Shown: piece after piece, positions 54,854 through 64,000 of the stretch
Layout of the letters: each line of letters opens with the position of its first letter
Position numbering within the stretch: position 1 is the first letter of the stretch
NCBI RefSeq assembly: GCF_001005725.1
Contig: NZ_LBIC01000007.1
Location: forward strand, 310,001-374,000
Direction of reading: 5' to 3'
DNA: 64,000 nt
Source: Sphingobium chungbukense
GTDB lineage: Bacteria > Pseudomonadota > Alphaproteobacteria > Sphingomonadales > Sphingomonadaceae
Notes under the pieces: model-generated
Told to the model about the DNA's origin: nothing
Seen by the model: the letters and a program-made list of their open reading frames with translations, nothing else
The model's database searches: none
Translations under genes and position numbers: made by a program

Positions 54854-56005
54854 TTACGCCTTGCGGCGGTAACGGTGCGGCACGAACGGCATCGGCGCAA
54901 CGGTGGCAGCGATGCGTTTGCCGCGTACCTCGATCTCCAGCGCCTCATCCAGCCCGGCATGCGGCAGGCTGACCCAGCCCATGGCGATCGGCGCGCCCAC
55001 GGTCGGCGCGAAACCGCCCGAAGTGACCTCGCCCACCAGCACATCGCCGGCATAGATGGCCGCGCCTTCGCGGGCCGGCAAACGCCCTTCGATCTTCAGG
55101 CCCACGCGCCTGGAACCCGGCCCGTCTGCCAGTTCCTTCATCACGCGGGCATGGCCGATGAAACCGCCTTCCTCGCGGCGGCGCTTCTGGATCGCGAAGC
55201 CAAGGTCGGCGCCGATGGTGCTGACGGCGGGCGTCAGATCATGGCCGTAAAGCGGCAGGCCTGCCTCCAGACGCAACGAGTCCCGCGCGCCAAGGCCGAT
55301 GGGCTTCACCTGCGGCAATGCGCAGAGCGCGTCCGCCAGCAACACCACATCTCCAGCCGGAACGCTGATTTCAAAGCCGTCCTCGCCGGTATAGCCTGAA
55401 CGGCTGATCCACAACGGCACGCCGCGCCAGACGAACGGGCCGGACTGCATGAAGACAAGGGCGGCGGTTTCGGGAATAAGCGTCGCCAAAGCCTCGCCCG
55501 CCTCAGGCCCCTGGAGCGCAAGCAATGCTTGCTCGTCCATATGATTCATCACGACTTCGTCGGGCAGATGCTCGATCATCCAGCCGATATCGTCATATTT
55601 CGTCGCGCCGTTGACGACCATGTAGATGTCCGCGCCGTCAAAGGCATCGCCGCCAATACGCGAGACCATCAGGTCGTCGAGAATGCCGCCCTCTTCGTCC
55701 AGCAGCATCGAATAGCGCTGGCGGAAAGGCTTCAGCCCCTTGATATCGCTCGGCAGCAGATGCTCCAGCGCCTCGTCCACGCCTTCGCCGGAGAAGGTGA
55801 GCTGCCCCATATGGCTGACGTCGAACAGCCCGGCATGTTCACGGGTCCAGCCATGCTCGGCCATGATGCCTTCATATTGAATCGGCATATGATAGCCCGC
55901 AAAGCCGACCATCCGCGCGCCTTTCGCCCGATGCCAGGCGTCGAGCGGCAGGTCCTGCAACGGCAATTCTTCTTCGATATGGGCGATGTCGTCATTGCCT
56001 GACAT
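54854..56005 (-). CDS. gcvT: Glycine cleavage system T protein, aminomethyltransferase (383 aa)
   Basis: Transfers the aminomethyl carbon to tetrahydrofolate, releasing ammonia. Family features: [20 protein letters not shown] then [10 protein letters not shown] with the conserved Asp (about residue 62-64 region), [12 protein letters not shown] (about 205-216), [20 protein letters not shown] and the C-terminal barrel HRYRRKA. AAGG eight bases before the ATG. First gene of the operon and directly downstream of a tandem glycine riboswitch. The N-terminus ([12 protein letters not shown]) is a small acidic extension relative to E. coli. Confidence 0.97.
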   Translation of the reverse strand: MSGNDDIAHIEEELPLQDLPLDAWHRAKGARMVGFAGYHMPIQYEGIMAEHGWTREHAGLFDVSHMGQLTFSGEGVDEALEHLLPSDIKGLKPFRQRYSMLLDEEGGILDDLMVSRIGGDAFDGADIYMVVNGATKYDDIGWMIEHLPDEVVMNHMDEQALLALQGPEAGEALATLIPETAALVFMQSGPFVWRGVPLWISRSGYTGEDGFEISVPAGDVVLLADALCALPQVKPIGLGARDSLRLEAGLPLYGHDLTPAVSTIGADLGFAIQKRRREEGGFIGHARVMKELADGPGSRRVGLKIEGRLPAREGAAIYAGDVLVGEVTSGGFAPTVGAPIAMGWVSLPHAGLDEALEIEVRGKRIAATVAPMPFVPHRYRRKA

Positions 56006-56045
56006 GGGGTGGCCTTTCCGTGCGGGTTACTGGCGACACACGCCT

Positions 56046-56063
56046 GAGTCCGGAATCGGACTC
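56046..56063 (-). promoter_or_regulatory. Expression-platform hairpin of the glycine riboswitch
   Basis: GAGTCCG pairs with CGGACTC across a four-base loop just after the second aptamer and about 40 bases before the gcvT start. It lacks a T run, so control might be at translation or through alternative pairing with the aptamer rather than a simple terminator. Confidence 0.5.
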
Positions 56064-56069
56064 GCCGCG

Positions 56070-56280
56070 TCTGCCACCCCCTCTGTCACGGAACCTGAGA
56101 GCTTTGACCACCGGCCAATCGACCGGATGGCTTACCCCTTCGGTGGGACGGCGATCAAACCGTCCGCTTTCCAGAGTGCCTGCCCATGATGCGGTCCTTT
56201 GGCCTGAGAGATTCCGGGGCGGTTGCTCCTTCGGCGACGGGGTGGCCTGAAAGGCTTCCCATGCTCTCCCGCATCAAGTC
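56070..56280 (-). promoter_or_regulatory. Tandem glycine riboswitch upstream of gcvT
   Basis: Read on the minus strand, two aptamers follow each other. The first (about 56276-56191) contains CGGGAGAGC, GCCGAAGGAGCAA and TCTCAGGCCAAAGGACCG. The second (about 56180-56075) contains CACTCTGGAAAGC, ACCGAAGGGGTAAGCC and GCTCTCAGGTTCCGTGACAG and ends AGGGGG. These are the consensus blocks of the gcvT-type glycine riboswitch, joined by a short linker. Binding of glycine normally switches on the cleavage operon. Confidence 0.93.
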
Positions 56281-56369
56281 CGGAGTCGAATCCTCGACGC
56301 CGGAGACCTTCTCGCATTGCGTCAAACGCGCTCGCGCGTCAATCGGGCAATCTTCGGGCCGGCGCCGTT

Positions 56370-57527
56370 TCAGGCCATCTCCAGCCTGCCGAAGATTTCG
56401 GCATGACATTTCTCAGCATAGCGGTCCGTCATCCCGGCGATGAAGTCGCCGATATGGCGGCTGCGCTGCGGTTCGGACGACAGGCAATCGGCGCGCCATT
56501 CCACCGGCATCAGCATCGGGTCGGCCTGATAGGCGCGGAAAAGGTCGGTTACGATCACCCGCGCCCGGTCGGCCGCGGCGAGTTGCGAGGGATGATGGTA
56601 GAGCGTTGCATACATGAAACGCTTGAGTTCGCGCTCCTGCGCCGCAAGTTCGGGCGAGAAGGCGACGAGGGTGCGCCCGGCCCGGCGAACATCCTCCACC
56701 GTCTCCACGCCGGAATCAGCGATGTTGGCGCGCGTAGCGGCGATCAGGTCGTTCGCCATGACGCCGATCTGCTCGCGCACCAGTTCACGCAGCAGCCGGT
56801 CCTCGGCTATGTCGGGATAGCGGGCACGCACACGCTCCCAGCAGGTCTTGACCAGCGGCACGGACAGAAGCTGGTCCAGGGTCAACAGCCCTGCCCGCAA
56901 CCCGTCATCGATATCGTGATTGTCATAGGCGATGTCATCGGCGATCGCGGCCAGTTGCGCCTCCAGGGAAGCATGGCTGGACAGGTCGAGCGGGAACAGC
57001 GCGTCCACCTCCCCCATCGCCCAGCCGGGCCTGGTGACGGGGCCATTATGCTTGGCCAGCCCCTCCAGCATCTCCCAACTCAAATTCAGGCCCCGGAACA
57101 GCGGATAGGGACTTTCCAGCAGCATCAGCGTACGCAGCGTATGCGCGTTGTGATCGAAGCCGCCATGGGAGTCCAGCGCCGCTTCCAGCGCATCCTCCCC
57201 CGCATGGCCGAAGGGGGGATGGCCGATATCATGGGCCAGGCAGAGCGCTTCGGTGAGGTCTTCGTTCAGCCCCAGCGTCCGCGCGGTCGTTCGGCCGATC
57301 TGCGCCACCTCCAGGCTGTGGGTCAGGCGGACGCGGAAATGATCGCCGTCGGGCGACACGAACACCTGCGTCTTGTGCCGCAGGCGGCGGAAAGCGATGG
57401 AATGGATGATGCGGTCCCGATCACGCTGGAACAGGTCGCGCGGTCCCCGCATCTCGCCGCCCGGCTCGGCGTGGAGGCGGCCCCGGCTCCGGTCGGGATG
57501 CGAGGCATAGGAAGCAAGCAGCGTCAT
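56370..57527 (-). CDS. dgt: Deoxyguanosinetriphosphate triphosphohydrolase-like protein (385 aa)
   Basis: HD-domain dNTPase producing deoxynucleoside and triphosphate. Metal site: DRIIHSIAFRRLRHKTQV with the first His, LAHDIGHPPFGHAGEDAL (HD), and ADDIAYDNHDIDDGLRAG with the last Asp. Length fits the shorter type 2 dGTPase-like group. ATG at 57527 matches the conserved start (PDRSRGRLHAE follows); an in-frame extension to 57602 would overlap the SPOR gene. Ten bases after the SPOR gene stop, probably co-transcribed with it. Confidence 0.93.
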   Translation of the reverse strand: MTLLASYASHPDRSRGRLHAEPGGEMRGPRDLFQRDRDRIIHSIAFRRLRHKTQVFVSPDGDHFRVRLTHSLEVAQIGRTTARTLGLNEDLTEALCLAHDIGHPPFGHAGEDALEAALDSHGGFDHNAHTLRTLMLLESPYPLFRGLNLSWEMLEGLAKHNGPVTRPGWAMGEVDALFPLDLSSHASLEAQLAAIADDIAYDNHDIDDGLRAGLLTLDQLLSVPLVKTCWERVRARYPDIAEDRLLRELVREQIGVMANDLIAATRANIADSGVETVEDVRRAGRTLVAFSPELAAQERELKRFMYATLYHHPSQLAAADRARVIVTDLFRAYQADPMLMPVEWRADCLSSEPQRSRHIGDFIAGMTDRYAEKCHAEIFGRLEMA

Positions 57528-57537
57528 GGAAGTCGCC

Positions 57538-59319
57538 CTACTTGGCCGGAAGCCGTTCGACCACCTCTCCGGCATCGCTTTTCCAGGCGAACACATCCGC
57601 ACCCGCCGCTTTCAGCTTGTCCTCCAGCGCCTTGGCCCGGGTGAAGCTGGCGAACGGCCCAACCAGCAGACGGTTGGTCCGGCCCCAGCCCGCGACCCAG
57701 GCGTCCTGGGGTTCGAGCGAATCATATTTCTTGCGCAGCCCCTTCATGGTGAAGGCCAACGCGCCCTTGTTCGCCCCCGTACCGACCTGAAGCCAGTTGC
57801 GCGAGGGATTGGCGGCCAGGCGCGCCTTTTCCTCGGCGGCCTTCTTCTTTTCCTCGGCCAGTTGCTTCGCCTTGGCATCAGCTTCAGCCTTGGCCTTGGC
57901 GGCGGCCGCCTTCTTTGCCTTGTCCGCTGCCGCCGCGGCCGCAACTTCGCGCGCGGCCCGGCGCGCGGCCTGCATCTGCGCGATTTCGGTCAGGTCGACC
58001 GCGACAACGCTCGACTGGCGCTCTGATTCCGGCACGTCGATGGCATGGATGATATCGGCCAGCGATCGGGTGACGGCCGGGTCGATCTGTGGCTGCGGAG
58101 CCGCAGCGGCAGGCGCGGCTTCGACGACGGCAGACGGTGTGGCAACGGGCGTCTGGGCCGGTGGCACGCCCTGCGGTTGCGGCGCCGGGGTGCGCGGCGC
58201 TGATGCCTGCGCCAGCGTGATCGCATTGAGCTGGCTGCCCGATGGGGTGGCGGTTGCGGGGGGTTGAGCCGGAACGGATTCGAAACCGGGCGCAGGCGGC
58301 CCCTGCACATTCTGCGCGGTAGTTCCAGCCTGCTGGACCGGCCGGGGAGCGATCTGAACCGGCGCGGGAGATTGCGCCGGAACCGGACGAGCGACCACAT
58401 TCGCCTGGGCAAGGGTGGTGCCATCCGTACCGTTGCGGCGCGAACGACGATCCTGCTTCGCCGGCTTGACCGGCTGCGGCGTCTCGGCAACCGGTGGCCT
58501 GACGCTCGGCGCCACCGATGCGAAAGCGGGCGGCGTCGGCGTAATCGCGGCGATGCTGGTGCCGACATTGGCCGGAAAATGACCGAAATGCACCGCCGCC
58601 GCTTTCTGGGCGGCGGTCAGATAGGGCATTTTCTGCATATAGGGCAGAATCGCGGTGGCGAGCTGCGACGGCATGGTCTGCTCGGCGATCTTCTTCGCAT
58701 CGGCCTGGCGGTTGTTCATCGCTAGGATGAAGGCACGATAACGCCAGGCAGCCCGATCACTCTTGTAAAGGAGCGGCTTCAGCACCCGTTCCGCGGCGTC
58801 CACCTGCCCCGATATGCCCAGCGAGGCGGCATAGCGATGGGTGAGTTCCACATCATCGGGCGTCCGCTGGAGCGCCGCGTGATAATCCCGCTGCGCGCCC
58901 GCTTGGTCGCCGGTCATGTCCCTGGCGAGGCCGCGATCCGACAGCAGCGTCGCCTCGGGATAGCCCAGCCGCGTCGCCTGATCGAAAAGGCGCAGCGCCT
59001 CGGCCGGATTCTGGTTCTTCAGCATGACCCGGCCAAGGCCCGCCTTCACCTTCCCATTGCTGGGCGCGAGCATGTCGGCACGGGCGAAAAACCCTGCGGC
59101 CGCCCGCGCATCGTCCATGTCGAGCGCCGCTTCCCCCGCACCGATCAACGCCGTCACGTCACGCGGATTGGATGCCAGGCGCGCCAGATTATTGTTGAGA
59201 TTTTCAGCGCTGGAGGGGCGGATCGCCTGCACCTGGGCGGGCTGTGCCAGAATGGGTTGCGCTGGCATGGTGCCCGCTAAAAGCAGCCCGCCGAGAATCC
59301 ATATGTCATAACGTCTCAC
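57538..59319 (-). CDS. TPR-repeat and SPOR-domain periplasmic protein (593 aa)
   Basis: Signal peptide IWILGGLLLAGTMPAQPILA, then tetratricopeptide-like repeats (about 45-195: GEAALDMDDARAAAGFFARA, GLGRVMLKNQNPAEALRLFD). A long Pro/Ala/Gln-rich linker follows (about 260-400), then an Ala/Lys/Glu coiled coil (AAAAKAKAEADAKAKQLAE) and a C-terminal SPOR domain (about 515-593, WLQVGTGANKGALAFTM to ADVFAWKS). SPOR domains bind septal peptidoglycan lacking stem peptides. Its place beside ftsZ fits a septal role. Confidence 0.9.
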   Translation of the reverse strand: MRRYDIWILGGLLLAGTMPAQPILAQPAQVQAIRPSSAENLNNNLARLASNPRDVTALIGAGEAALDMDDARAAAGFFARADMLAPSNGKVKAGLGRVMLKNQNPAEALRLFDQATRLGYPEATLLSDRGLARDMTGDQAGAQRDYHAALQRTPDDVELTHRYAASLGISGQVDAAERVLKPLLYKSDRAAWRYRAFILAMNNRQADAKKIAEQTMPSQLATAILPYMQKMPYLTAAQKAAAVHFGHFPANVGTSIAAITPTPPAFASVAPSVRPPVAETPQPVKPAKQDRRSRRNGTDGTTLAQANVVARPVPAQSPAPVQIAPRPVQQAGTTAQNVQGPPAPGFESVPAQPPATATPSGSQLNAITLAQASAPRTPAPQPQGVPPAQTPVATPSAVVEAAPAAAAPQPQIDPAVTRSLADIIHAIDVPESERQSSVVAVDLTEIAQMQAARRAAREVAAAAAADKAKKAAAAKAKAEADAKAKQLAEEKKKAAEEKARLAANPSRNWLQVGTGANKGALAFTMKGLRKKYDSLEPQDAWVAGWGRTNRLLVGPFASFTRAKALEDKLKAAGADVFAWKSDAGEVVERLPAK

Positions 59320-59361
59320 AGGGAGCCCTTTAGCGGAAGGAGGCGGGACAAGGGAATATGT

Positions 59362-59409
59362 CTAAAGAAAAAGCGCGCCCGGTTGCCCATGGCAACCGAT
59401 GGCGCGCTT
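59362..59409 (-). terminator. Strong Rho-independent terminator after ftsZ
   Basis: On the minus strand AAGCGCGCC pairs with GGCGCGCTT, with an inner stem CGGTTGCC / GGCAACCG, and the hairpin is followed by TTTTCTTT. It begins 34 bases after the ftsZ stop codon and ends the ddl-ftsQ-ftsA-ftsZ transcript before the SPOR gene. Confidence 0.88.
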
Positions 59410-59442
59410 GTTCTGACGGGGCCGGGAAAAACCCGCGCCCGA

Positions 59443-60897
59443 TTACTGGTTGCTCTGACGATTCAGGAAACGCGGGATGTCCGGAGCCGAAGCACCATCG
59501 TCACTGGCGGCAGCGCCCTTGTCCGCACCGCGGGTCAGACCTGCCATGCGCTCGAACAGCGTGCCCCCCGTGGCAACGCGCGGCGCGCCCTGCGGCGCAG
59601 GCGCTGGGGCAGGCTTGGCTTCGGCTTCCTCTGCACCCAACAGCAGTTCGTCCTGCGACGGGTCCTCGTCCGAGAAGACGGCGGCCGGACGCGGCGGCGC
59701 CAGCGGCGCGGACTTGGGCTGTTCCGCGGTCGGTGGAGTCAGCGGCGCAGGCGCAGGCGCGGCCGGCACGTCCAGTTCCAGCGTTTCGGGCTCCGGCTCC
59801 GGCGCAGCGACCGGGGCAGGCGCGGGCGCGGCAACGGGTGCGGGCTTGGGCGCGGCCGCACTGGGCACGGCAACCGCCGGACGGCTGGTGAAGCTGAACG
59901 GCTGGGTCAGCGGCGCCGCGGCACCCGACGCATCGCTGTCGATGCCGGTGGCGACCACCGACACGCGGATCTTGCCGTTGAGACCGTCGTTGAAGGCCGA
60001 ACCCCAGATGATGTTCGCATCCGGATCGACCAGTTCACGGATATGGTTGGCGGCCTCGTCCACTTCCATCAGGCGCATGTCGTCGCCGCCGACGATGGAG
60101 ACGATCACGCCCTTCGCGCCGCGCATCGACACGCCGTCGAGCAGCGGATTGGCGATCGCCTTTTCCGCGGCTTGCAATGCGCGGCCGTCGCCTTCCGCTT
60201 CGCCGGTGCCCATCATCGCCTTGCCCATCTCGCCCATGACGGAGCGGACGTCGGCGAAGTCGAGGTTGATGAGACCCGGCATGACCATCAGGTCGGTGAT
60301 GCCGCGAACGCCCTGCTGCAACACCTCGTCCGCCATCTGGAAGGCTTCCTTGAAGGTGGTGTTGGGGTTGGCGATCAGGAAGAGATTCTGGTTCGGGATG
60401 ACGATGAGGGTATCGACATGCTTCTGCAGTTCCTCGATGCCGCTCTCCGCCGACTTCATGCGGCGATTGCCCTCGAAGGTGAAGGGTTTGGTCACGACAC
60501 CGACCGTCAATATGCCCCGATCGCGCGCCGCCTTGGCGATGACGGGCGCCGCGCCGGTGCCGGTGCCGCCGCCCATGCCCGCCGCGATGAAGCACATATG
60601 CGCGCCGTCCAGCGCCTGCTCGACGGACGCGATGGTCTCCTCAGCGGCGGCCTTGCCGATTTCGGGACGCGAACCGGCGCCCAAACCCTCGGTGATCTGC
60701 GGGCCAAGCTGGATGCGCCGTTCCGCGGGCGAGGCGTTCAGTGCCTGCGCATCGGTATTGGCGACGATGAAATCCACGCCCTCGACCGAGGCGGCGATCA
60801 TGTTCGCGATGGCGTTGCCGCCCGCGCCGCCGACGCCGATCACCGCGATGCGTGGCTTCAATTCGTCCACATGCGGTGGGCTGATTTCAATGCTCAT
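59443..60897 (-). CDS. ftsZ: Cell division protein FtsZ (484 aa)
   Basis: Tubulin-like GTPase forming the Z-ring. Visible: [14 protein letters not shown] (about 21-34), the GTP-binding GGGTGTG (109-115) and NxDxxDV-type region [11 protein letters not shown]. The globular core ends near residue 320, and a long Pro/Ala-rich linker (about 320-470) precedes the C-terminal peptide DIPRFLNRQ that binds FtsA. GGAGGGAG lies upstream of the start. The linker is longer than in E. coli, as usual for alphaproteobacteria. Confidence 0.97.
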   Translation of the reverse strand: MSIEISPPHVDELKPRIAVIGVGGAGGNAIANMIAASVEGVDFIVANTDAQALNASPAERRIQLGPQITEGLGAGSRPEIGKAAAEETIASVEQALDGAHMCFIAAGMGGGTGTGAAPVIAKAARDRGILTVGVVTKPFTFEGNRRMKSAESGIEELQKHVDTLIVIPNQNLFLIANPNTTFKEAFQMADEVLQQGVRGITDLMVMPGLINLDFADVRSVMGEMGKAMMGTGEAEGDGRALQAAEKAIANPLLDGVSMRGAKGVIVSIVGGDDMRLMEVDEAANHIRELVDPDANIIWGSAFNDGLNGKIRVSVVATGIDSDASGAAAPLTQPFSFTSRPAVAVPSAAAPKPAPVAAPAPAPVAAPEPEPETLELDVPAAPAPAPLTPPTAEQPKSAPLAPPRPAAVFSDEDPSQDELLLGAEEAEAKPAPAPAPQGAPRVATGGTLFERMAGLTRGADKGAAASDDGASAPDIPRFLNRQSNQ

Positions 60898-61006
60898 AAA
60901 TTCTAGCTCCCTCCAGCTTCGATGTCGTGAGCGAAACTGTCATCGAAGGTTAATGCAACAGATGATGGCGTATTTCACCAGGTAATTTCGTCTATCGACG
61001 TTTATT

Positions 61007-62293
61007 TCAATAGTTCGTCTTCATCGCCTTCACCATTCTCTGCCACCATGCAGGCGCGCCGATACGATGAACCGTCTGAGGAGCGGGTGCTATCGTTCTA
61101 AGATCAACCGGGTTCGAAGCGCCGTAAAGCGCAAGACCGGCGAGTGTCGCAAAGGCCGGACCACTGTGCGCCTCGGGCAGTGCGGCAAGGCCACGCGGCC
61201 GACCGATGCGCACGGCACGTCCCAGGGCCCCCTGCGCATAATCCGCAATGCCCTTCATTTCCGCACCGCCGCCGGTCAGCACGACCTGCCGTCCGGTCGG
61301 CGTGTTGAAGCCCATGCCCGCCAGCGCCGCATTGACCTCGACCATGATCTGGTTCAGCCGTTCGCAGATCACCGCCACCAGCGCGGCACGGGTGATCTTG
61401 CCGCCATCGGCATTGGGCCCTGCGCTTTGCCCGGGAATGGCGACATCGCCATGGGGCGTGGCGATTTCGATCATGTCGCGGAAATCGCGGCGGTTCTGCA
61501 TCGCGGAACCGTAAAAGCATTTGATCCGCTCCGCCTGGCTGCGGCGAATGCCGAAGGCGGAGGCGATGTCGTCGGTAATGTCCGAGGCGCCGATGGGAAT
61601 GCTGTGCAGGCCCACCAGCATTCCGCCGGCATAAAGCGAGACATTGGTGACGCCCGCACCCAGTTCGACGAGCGCGACGCCCAGGTCCCGCTCCTCTTCC
61701 GACAGGCAGGCGAGCCCGGTTGCGATCGGCGAGGCGACGATCGAATTGACGTTGAGATAGGCGCCCCGCACGCACAGGTCGAGATTGGCCAGCGGAGCCC
61801 CGTCGGCCAGCACCACATGGATGTCGACGCCCAGCAGGTCGGCATGCATCCCCAGCGGCTTTTTGACCGGCACCCGGCCGTTGATGGTGAAACAGGTCGG
61901 CTGGGCATGCAGCACCACCCGGCCGTCGGGATCGATCCCCTGCTGCCCCGTGGTGAGCAGATCGTCGATATCCGCCTGTTCGACGCGATAGCCGCCCATG
62001 TCGCGCTCGACCGTGACGACGTCACTGACCAGGCTGCCGCCCGAAAAGCTGACCCAGACGTCCTCTATATTGGTGCCGGCGACCCGTTCGGCCTGCTCGA
62101 CCGTTTCCCGCACCGCGAGTTCGGTGCGCTCCATGTCGGCGATGAAACCGCGCCGCACGCCCCTGCTCTCGCGCTGGCCGGTGCCCAGGATCGCCAACTC
62201 GCCATTTTCGGTGCGCCCCGCGATCAGCGCCGACACCTTCCACGATCCGATATCGATCGCGGTGACGAGCTTGTCGACCTTGGGCTGGGCCAT
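61007..62293 (-). CDS. ftsA: Cell division protein FtsA (428 aa)
   Basis: Actin-like membrane tether of FtsZ. N-terminal phosphate-1 loop TAIDIGSWKVSALIAG (about 11-26); the SHS2/1C domain follows in residues about 85-165 (DIHVVLADGAPL). VALVELGAGVTNVSLY is the phosphate-2 loop, VVLTGGGAEMKGI the adenosine region, and the C-terminal WWQRMVKAMKTNY is the amphipathic membrane-targeting helix. Five bases from ftsQ and 109 bases before ftsZ. Confidence 0.97.
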   Translation of the reverse strand: MAQPKVDKLVTAIDIGSWKVSALIAGRTENGELAILGTGQRESRGVRRGFIADMERTELAVRETVEQAERVAGTNIEDVWVSFSGGSLVSDVVTVERDMGGYRVEQADIDDLLTTGQQGIDPDGRVVLHAQPTCFTINGRVPVKKPLGMHADLLGVDIHVVLADGAPLANLDLCVRGAYLNVNSIVASPIATGLACLSEEERDLGVALVELGAGVTNVSLYAGGMLVGLHSIPIGASDITDDIASAFGIRRSQAERIKCFYGSAMQNRRDFRDMIEIATPHGDVAIPGQSAGPNADGGKITRAALVAVICERLNQIMVEVNAALAGMGFNTPTGRQVVLTGGGAEMKGIADYAQGALGRAVRIGRPRGLAALPEAHSGPAFATLAGLALYGASNPVDLRTIAPAPQTVHRIGAPAWWQRMVKAMKTNY

Positions 62294-62298
62294 GAAGC

Positions 62299-63246
62299 TT
62301 AACCTTCCTCACCCTTTGCGGGCGCTTCCGCGCTCGCAGCGGGCTTATCATCCGATGCGCCGGTCGCCTGGCCTTGCGGCAGACGCAGCACGAAACGGTC
62401 CGGGTCACGCATGTCGAATTTGACGATGCCTCGTCCGAGCAGACGGTTCACCCCGTCCATGCGCGCGAAATTGACAAGCGCGGTCGCGGAGGGCTTGTCA
62501 CCCTCTGGCAGCGACAGCGTCTCGCCCGACTGGAAGCGCAAATCCCAGCGTCGGTTCCCGACCCAGGTCGCGCCGGCCAGCATCGGCTTCAGCGCAGGCG
62601 CATTCTCCATAAGCTTGTTGAGGCCCGCGGTCTGGAGATTGGCGTTCGGCCCCACCACCAGCGGCAGGTCGGGCATCGCACCCGCCGACACCGATTGCAG
62701 CACCACACCCTGCACGTCGATCAGGTGGAGCTGGCCGTCATGCTGCCAAACCGCCACCGGATCGCGCTCCACGATATCGACCACCAGCGTGTCGGGCAGG
62801 CGGCGGGAAATGCGCGCATCCTTGACCCAGCCCAGTTTCAGCATGTCGCCACGTACCTTGGGCAGATCGAGCGCCAACATGGAGCGGCTCACCTGACCCA
62901 GGGCAATATTGTAGATGGGCAGTTCGTCCATTCGCTCGACGCCGCGCACTTCGACCTTTTCGACCTCGAAACCGGCCTTGGCGGCAAGTTCCGACGCCTT
63001 CTGTCCGGCCATGGCGGGAACGCCCATCACCATGGCGATGCCGACCACGCCCGCCAGCACGATGCCGACGATCGTCCAACTCGCCACACGTTGCAGCGTC
63101 TCTTCGCTGAAGGGCAGCAGATCGAGCAGGCCGTCCACCCAGCTCCGCCGCTTGGCCGTACGGCCCCTTGCCCCACTGCGACCGCGCGCGCCGGTCGTGC
63201 GCGTCAACCGCGCCGTTCCGCCACGCCGGATGCGTGCTTCAGCCAT
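62299..63246 (-). CDS. ftsQ: Cell division protein FtsQ (315 aa)
   Basis: Bitopic divisome scaffold. A basic cytosolic N-terminus (RRGGTARLTRTTGARGRSG) precedes one transmembrane segment (about residues 55-80, WTIVGIVLAGVVGIAMVMG), then the periplasmic POTRA domain (EVEKVEVRGVERMDELPIY) and the FtsQ beta domain (RRLPDTLVVDIVERDPVAVW). ATG at 63246 has a G-rich ribosome site; an extension to 63264 would run further into ddl. Overlaps the ddl 3' end by eight bases. Confidence 0.95.
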   Translation of the reverse strand: MAEARIRRGGTARLTRTTGARGRSGARGRTAKRRSWVDGLLDLLPFSEETLQRVASWTIVGIVLAGVVGIAMVMGVPAMAGQKASELAAKAGFEVEKVEVRGVERMDELPIYNIALGQVSRSMLALDLPKVRGDMLKLGWVKDARISRRLPDTLVVDIVERDPVAVWQHDGQLHLIDVQGVVLQSVSAGAMPDLPLVVGPNANLQTAGLNKLMENAPALKPMLAGATWVGNRRWDLRFQSGETLSLPEGDKPSATALVNFARMDGVNRLLGRGIVKFDMRDPDRFVLRLPQGQATGASDDKPAASAEAPAKGEEG

Positions 63247-64000
63247 GTTTCGCCCCCCTTGCACCTTGCAGTGCGTCCTCGACTATACGCTCCACCAGTT
63301 CCGCATAGTCAATGCCCAGCTTCGCCGCCTGTTCGGGCACAAGGCTCAAGGGCGTCATGCCCGGCTGGGTGTTGACCTCCAGCAGAAACAGGCCCTCGAC
63401 CCCCTGATTGTCGTCCCAGCGGAAATCCGACCGCGAGGCCCCTTTGCAGCCCAGCAACTGATGGGCACGCAACGCGATCGCCTTGCAAGCCTGCCCAATC
63501 TCTTCGGGAATCTCCGCCGGACAGACATGCTCGGTCATGCCGTCGGTATATTTGGCGTCGAAATCATAGAAGCCGCTCTTGGGCCGCAATTCGGTCACCA
63601 GCAGCGCTTCATCGCCCAGCACGGCCGTCGTCAGTTCCCGGCCGCGAATATAGGGTTCGGCGAGCAGTTCATCGAAATGCAGCCACGGCCCCTCGACATC
63701 GCGGCCGATGGGTGAGCCATAATTGCCGTCCTGTGTCACGATGGCGACACCGACCGAACTGCCCTCATTGACCGGCTTCACCACATAGGGGCGCGGCAAG
63801 GGATCGGCTTCGAACAGGCTCTCGCTGCTCACGATATGCCCGCCGGGCATGGGGATGCCGTGCGGCACCAGTGCCTGCTTGGTAAGCTGCTTGTCGATGG
63901 CGATGACCGAGGTGGCAAGGCCCGAATGGGTGTAGGTGAGCCCCATAAGGTCCATCATGCCCTGCACCGTGCCATCCTCGCCGGGGACGCCATGGAGGGC
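63239..64000 (-). CDS. ddl: D-alanine--D-alanine ligase, N-terminus outside window
   Basis: Makes the D-Ala-D-Ala dipeptide for peptidoglycan. The frame is open to the window edge; the first visible residues ALHGVPGEDGTVQG are the signature of the N-terminal domain. The ATP-grasp domain shows PYVVKPVNEGSSVGVAIV, GRELTTAVLGDEAL, KYTDGMTEHVCPAEI and the catalytic RSDFRW...LLEVNTQPGMTPLS end. The 5' part (roughly the first 60 residues) is missing. It heads the visible ddl-ftsQ-ftsA-ftsZ order of the dcw cluster. Confidence 0.97.
   Translation of the reverse strand, partial: ALHGVPGEDGTVQGMMDLMGLTYTHSGLATSVIAIDKQLTKQALVPHGIPMPGGHIVSSESLFEADPLPRPYVVKPVNEGSSVGVAIVTQDGNYGSPIGRDVEGPWLHFDELLAEPYIRGRELTTAVLGDEALLVTELRPKSGFYDFDAKYTDGMTEHVCPAEIPEEIGQACKAIALRAHQLLGCKGASRSDFRWDDNQGVEGLFLLEVNTQPGMTPLSLVPEQAAKLGIDYAELVERIVEDALQGARGAKHG

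Overview
The window is a high-GC chromosomal segment of an alphaproteobacterium, almost certainly a sphingomonad (Sphingomonadaceae; Sphingobium-like, genus not resolvable here). The best markers are a serine palmitoyltransferase gene with its own acyl carrier protein (sphingolipid synthesis), two large TonB-dependent receptors, an NDUFS4-type complex I subunit, and a division cluster ending ddl-ftsQ-ftsA-ftsZ. There is no phage, insertion sequence or CRISPR array. Most of the window is core genome; the accessory part is the first 15 kb.

Left part (1-15.2 kb). A winged-helix regulator truncated by the window edge is followed by a TonB receptor (584-3565, minus). Next comes a compact minus-strand operon reading TonB receptor, M24 aminopeptidase P, NTF2-like protein, GMC oxidoreductase, proline iminopeptidase, aldehyde dehydrogenase, MFS permease, with three successive 4-base ATGA overlaps and a divergent AraC-type regulator at its head. 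The receptor / GMC alcohol dehydrogenase / aldehyde dehydrogenase / permease / AraC set resembles the sphingomonad polyethylene-glycol (peg) operon, but here two proline-specific peptidases replace the acyl-CoA ligase. This is the most likely undescribed pathway in the window.

15.2-24.5 kb holds tRNA-Gln, a MarR regulator, a small lipoprotein, an EamA transporter, an enoyl-CoA hydratase-like protein, a bile-acid/Na+ symporter-like protein, a phosphoribosyltransferase, a PYROXD2-like FAD oxidoreductase, pyrB and an overlapping dihydroorotase-like gene that has lost several metal-site residues (probably the non-catalytic PyrC' type), then tRNA-Trp. 24.7-32.3 kb is mostly translation machinery: secE, nusG, rplK, rplA, a DEAD-box helicase with a DbpA-type RNA-binding domain, a KefB/YbaL antiporter, two small hypothetical genes, rplU and rpmA. 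Several palindromic repeats lie between these genes.

32.4-44.5 kb carries two GNAT acetyltransferases, a predicted di-metal hydrolase divergent from a TetR regulator (with a candidate operator between them), obgE, proB, an NDUFA9-like dehydrogenase, a second EamA transporter, chorismate mutase (GTG start), a polyprenyl diphosphate synthase, a TSUP transporter, hrpB and the complex I subunit. 44.5-49.8 kb is the sphingolipid neighbourhood: a DUF5706/Pycsar-effector-like membrane protein, ACP, spt, a hybrid histidine kinase and a protein resembling the Tam41 CTP:phosphatidate cytidylyltransferase. A gene of unknown function at 49804-50486 is broken by a one-base frameshift in an A5 run.

Right part (50.8-64 kb, minus strand). 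A DUF938 methyltransferase gene closes the glycine-cleavage operon gcvT-gcvH-gcvPA-gcvPB, which is preceded by a tandem glycine riboswitch. A dGTPase and a TPR/SPOR protein follow, and then the end of the dcw cluster (ddl, ftsQ, ftsA, ftsZ) with a strong terminator after ftsZ.
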